A stretch of DNA of 16,729 bases from Clostridiales bacterium (GTDB lineage Bacteria; Bacillota; Clostridia; Caldicoprobacterales; DTU083). The notes beneath the pieces are model-generated. The model did no database searches and was not told where the DNA came from. It worked only from the letters and a program-made list of their open reading frames with translations. This document shows positions 15,544-16,729 of this stretch, piece by piece (the stretch's first letter is position 1; every line of letters starts with the position of its first letter). The stretch is taken from the NCBI GenBank assembly GCA_012512335.1, contig JAAZEK010000002.1, positions 1 to 16,729 of the forward strand, in the 5' to 3' direction. Made by a program: the position numbers and the translations under genes.

Positions 15544-16467
15544 ATGTTTGAAAATAATCCAAATACATTCCAAGGAGAGATAACACAGCAAGCCTATCCG
15601 GTGATATTAAGAGGTGATGGAGAGACTTGGCAACTGATAGAGGAGGGTAATTTTTCTCGAAACCCTTCGGATTCGGATATTTTACTATATTCGGAAGTCC
15701 TTGCACTGGGAGAAAAGAACCAGGAGATTGCCTTTTTTACAGCCTATCCCTTTTACAACTCGGAATTGGGCTTGGGGTATGTTAAAGGGGATAATTCGGT
15801 GGTTTTTTCTACGGAAGCTTATAAAATGCTTGGTTCGTCCTATATGGCTCATAAACTCTTCAAGATATTAACCTATAACGACCAGTTTGTATTATTTGGC
15901 ACTTCGCAAAAACCTGACAGCAACTCCAACGACTTTAATATATGGATGAGCCAGGATGGTCTATCATGGAATAATCATCAACCCCAATTGAACGATGTCA
16001 AGGACAATCTGATTATTAATGACGCAATTAACGGACCGGAGGGGTTGGCAGCTGTCGGGTATGAAACCATGGACAGGGACTACCAGGGAGAAGCTGTTGC
16101 ATTATTCTCTACAGATGCACAAAGTTGGGAAAAGATCACCTTACATCCTGAAAGGATGGAGGGGCTGAAATTGACTGTAACGGATGCTGGTTATTTCGCA
16201 TTTGAAAGTTCCAATCAGAGCGCCCGAAGAAAGGCTCGGTTCTGGCAGTCAGAAGACGGTAAGAGCTGGGATTCACAGAATCCCATTATATTAAATAAAT
16301 TGGATATTGAGGGTGAATGGAATGCCATAACGGATGTTAACATTCATATTACTCGAATCATTGGTTTTCCGAAAGGCCTGGTTGGATTAGGTGGAACCGG
16401 ATTTGAGACCGGGCGGACCATTTTGTTCAGTGGAGAGGTTCCAGTTGACTACATGAATCAGAAATAA
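15544..16467 (+). CDS. Leaderless paralogue of the preceding lipoprotein, Asp-box repeats
   Basis: A 307-residue protein whose ATG directly follows the upstream TAA, in the same frame. AAGGAG (15530-15535) lies eight bases before the ATG, so separate, coupled translation is plausible. It has no signal peptide. Asp-box-like motifs are MSQDGLSW (135-142), FSTDAQSW (188-195) and QSEDGKSW (235-242). Its last 97 residues align with residues about 185-281 of the upstream protein, both ending GLVxLGG...SGxxPxDY(L/M)N, and its start (PVILRGDGETW) aligns with upstream residues 160-170. A protein of this kind without export signal is odd: it may be a truncated duplicate, or the two frames may once have been, or still be, one chain of 594 residues. 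Function unknown. Confidence 0.65.
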   Translation: MFENNPNTFQGEITQQAYPVILRGDGETWQLIEEGNFSRNPSDSDILLYSEVLALGEKNQEIAFFTAYPFYNSELGLGYVKGDNSVVFSTEAYKMLGSSYMAHKLFKILTYNDQFVLFGTSQKPDSNSNDFNIWMSQDGLSWNNHQPQLNDVKDNLIINDAINGPEGLAAVGYETMDRDYQGEAVALFSTDAQSWEKITLHPERMEGLKLTVTDAGYFAFESSNQSARRKARFWQSEDGKSWDSQNPIILNKLDIEGEWNAITDVNIHITRIIGFPKGLVGLGGTGFETGRTILFSGEVPVDYMNQK

Positions 16468-16595
16468 GGCAGAATATACGTACTCCCTAAATCACTTGCA
16501 GATTATCCCATCAATATAATAGGAAACTTCAATGTACACATGACACTATTTGAAAAGAAAACAAACCATACTTATATTTAAAATGAATTCTGCCT
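16467..16595. repeat. 9-base inverted repeat flanking a 111-base spacer
   Basis: AGGCAGAAT (16467-16475) and ATTCTGCCT (16587-16595) are perfect inverted repeats. The left copy begins on the last base of the stop codon. It could be a large-loop terminator stem or the ends of a tiny element; no target duplication is visible, so it may be chance. Confidence 0.25.
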
Positions 16596-16608
16596 CAATT
16601 TTAGAAAT

Positions 16609-16655
16609 ATTTAAAATAAAAAGCACTCAATATCTTTAATAGATAATGAGTGCTT
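16609..16655 (-). terminator. rRNA operon terminator
   Basis: AAGCACTCA (16621-16629) pairs with TGAGTGCTT (16647-16655), continued after one mismatch by TATCT/AGATA (16631-16645). On the minus strand a T-rich run follows (16609-16622). It is placed right after the 5S rRNA 3' end. Confidence 0.9.
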
Positions 16656-16664
16656 CTTATTTGA

Positions 16665-16729
16665 TCCGGCAACGACCTACTCTCCCAGGCGGTCTCCCGC
16701 CAAGTACCATCGGCGCTGAAGGGCTTAAC
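16665..16729 (-). rRNA. rrf: 5S ribosomal RNA, 3' part
   Basis: The minus strand shows the conserved 5S 3' half: AGCGCCGATGGTACTTGG, then GGGAGAC, then GAGAGTAGGTCGTTGCCGG. About 65 of roughly 117 bases are present; the 5' part lies beyond the right edge. The 3' end is set near 16665, where the terminal helix sequence GCCGGAT ends. It would be the last gene of an rRNA operon that is convergent with the Asp-box genes. Confidence 0.93.

Noticed and set aside
1..16729. CRISPR arrays and tRNA genes
   Set aside because: No regularly spaced repeats and no cloverleaf-like sequence with a TTCRA arm were seen on either strand.

Overview
The window is low-GC DNA in a Gram-positive style: strong Shine-Dalgarno (SD) sequences, several TTG/GTG starts and a gram-positive-type 5S rRNA 3' end. 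The gene content (glycyl radical enzyme, GPH sugar symporter, GH1 and GH13 glycosidases, IS200/IS605 element) suggests an anaerobic member of the Clostridia, perhaps Lachnospiraceae. That placement is inference; no taxonomic marker is complete here.

Region 1 (1-6580) is a carbohydrate and fermentation block. The N-terminal part of a pyruvate formate-lyase-like glycyl radical enzyme runs off the left edge. It is divergent from an AraC-family regulator. Convergent with the regulator is a three-gene minus-strand operon: GH1 beta-glycosidase, GPH-family sugar:cation symporter, and GH13 alpha-glucosidase with an extra N-terminal module. The symporter would bring in an unphosphorylated glycoside and the two cytoplasmic hydrolases would split it. 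The glycyl radical enzyme and both hydrolases share the same SD core, AGGGGTGA.

Region 2 (6600-10330) holds unlinked single genes: an AAA-type ATPase with a C-terminal nuclease-like domain, a membrane-anchored alpha/beta hydrolase, and exodeoxyribonuclease III with a clear terminator. Region 3 (10464-12765) is a pair of half-size chromate transporter genes overlapping by 4 bp, divergent from a LysR-type regulator, with a T-N11-A palindrome just upstream of the transporter promoter.

Region 4 (about 12783-14619) is a complete-looking IS200/IS605 element: a TnpA HUH transposase, a TnpB RNA-guided nuclease with all catalytic and zinc-finger residues, hairpins at both ends and a structured omega-RNA-like 3' region. 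Region 5 (14683-16467) has a lipoprotein gene followed, in the same frame and straight after its TAA stop, by a leaderless paralogue with Asp-box-like repeats. The window closes with a minus-strand rRNA operon end: a terminator and the 3' half of 5S rRNA.

No CRISPR array, tRNA or phage module was seen. The least explained parts are the tandem in-frame Asp-box genes, the N-terminal module of the GH13 enzyme and the shared structure of the two IS ends.
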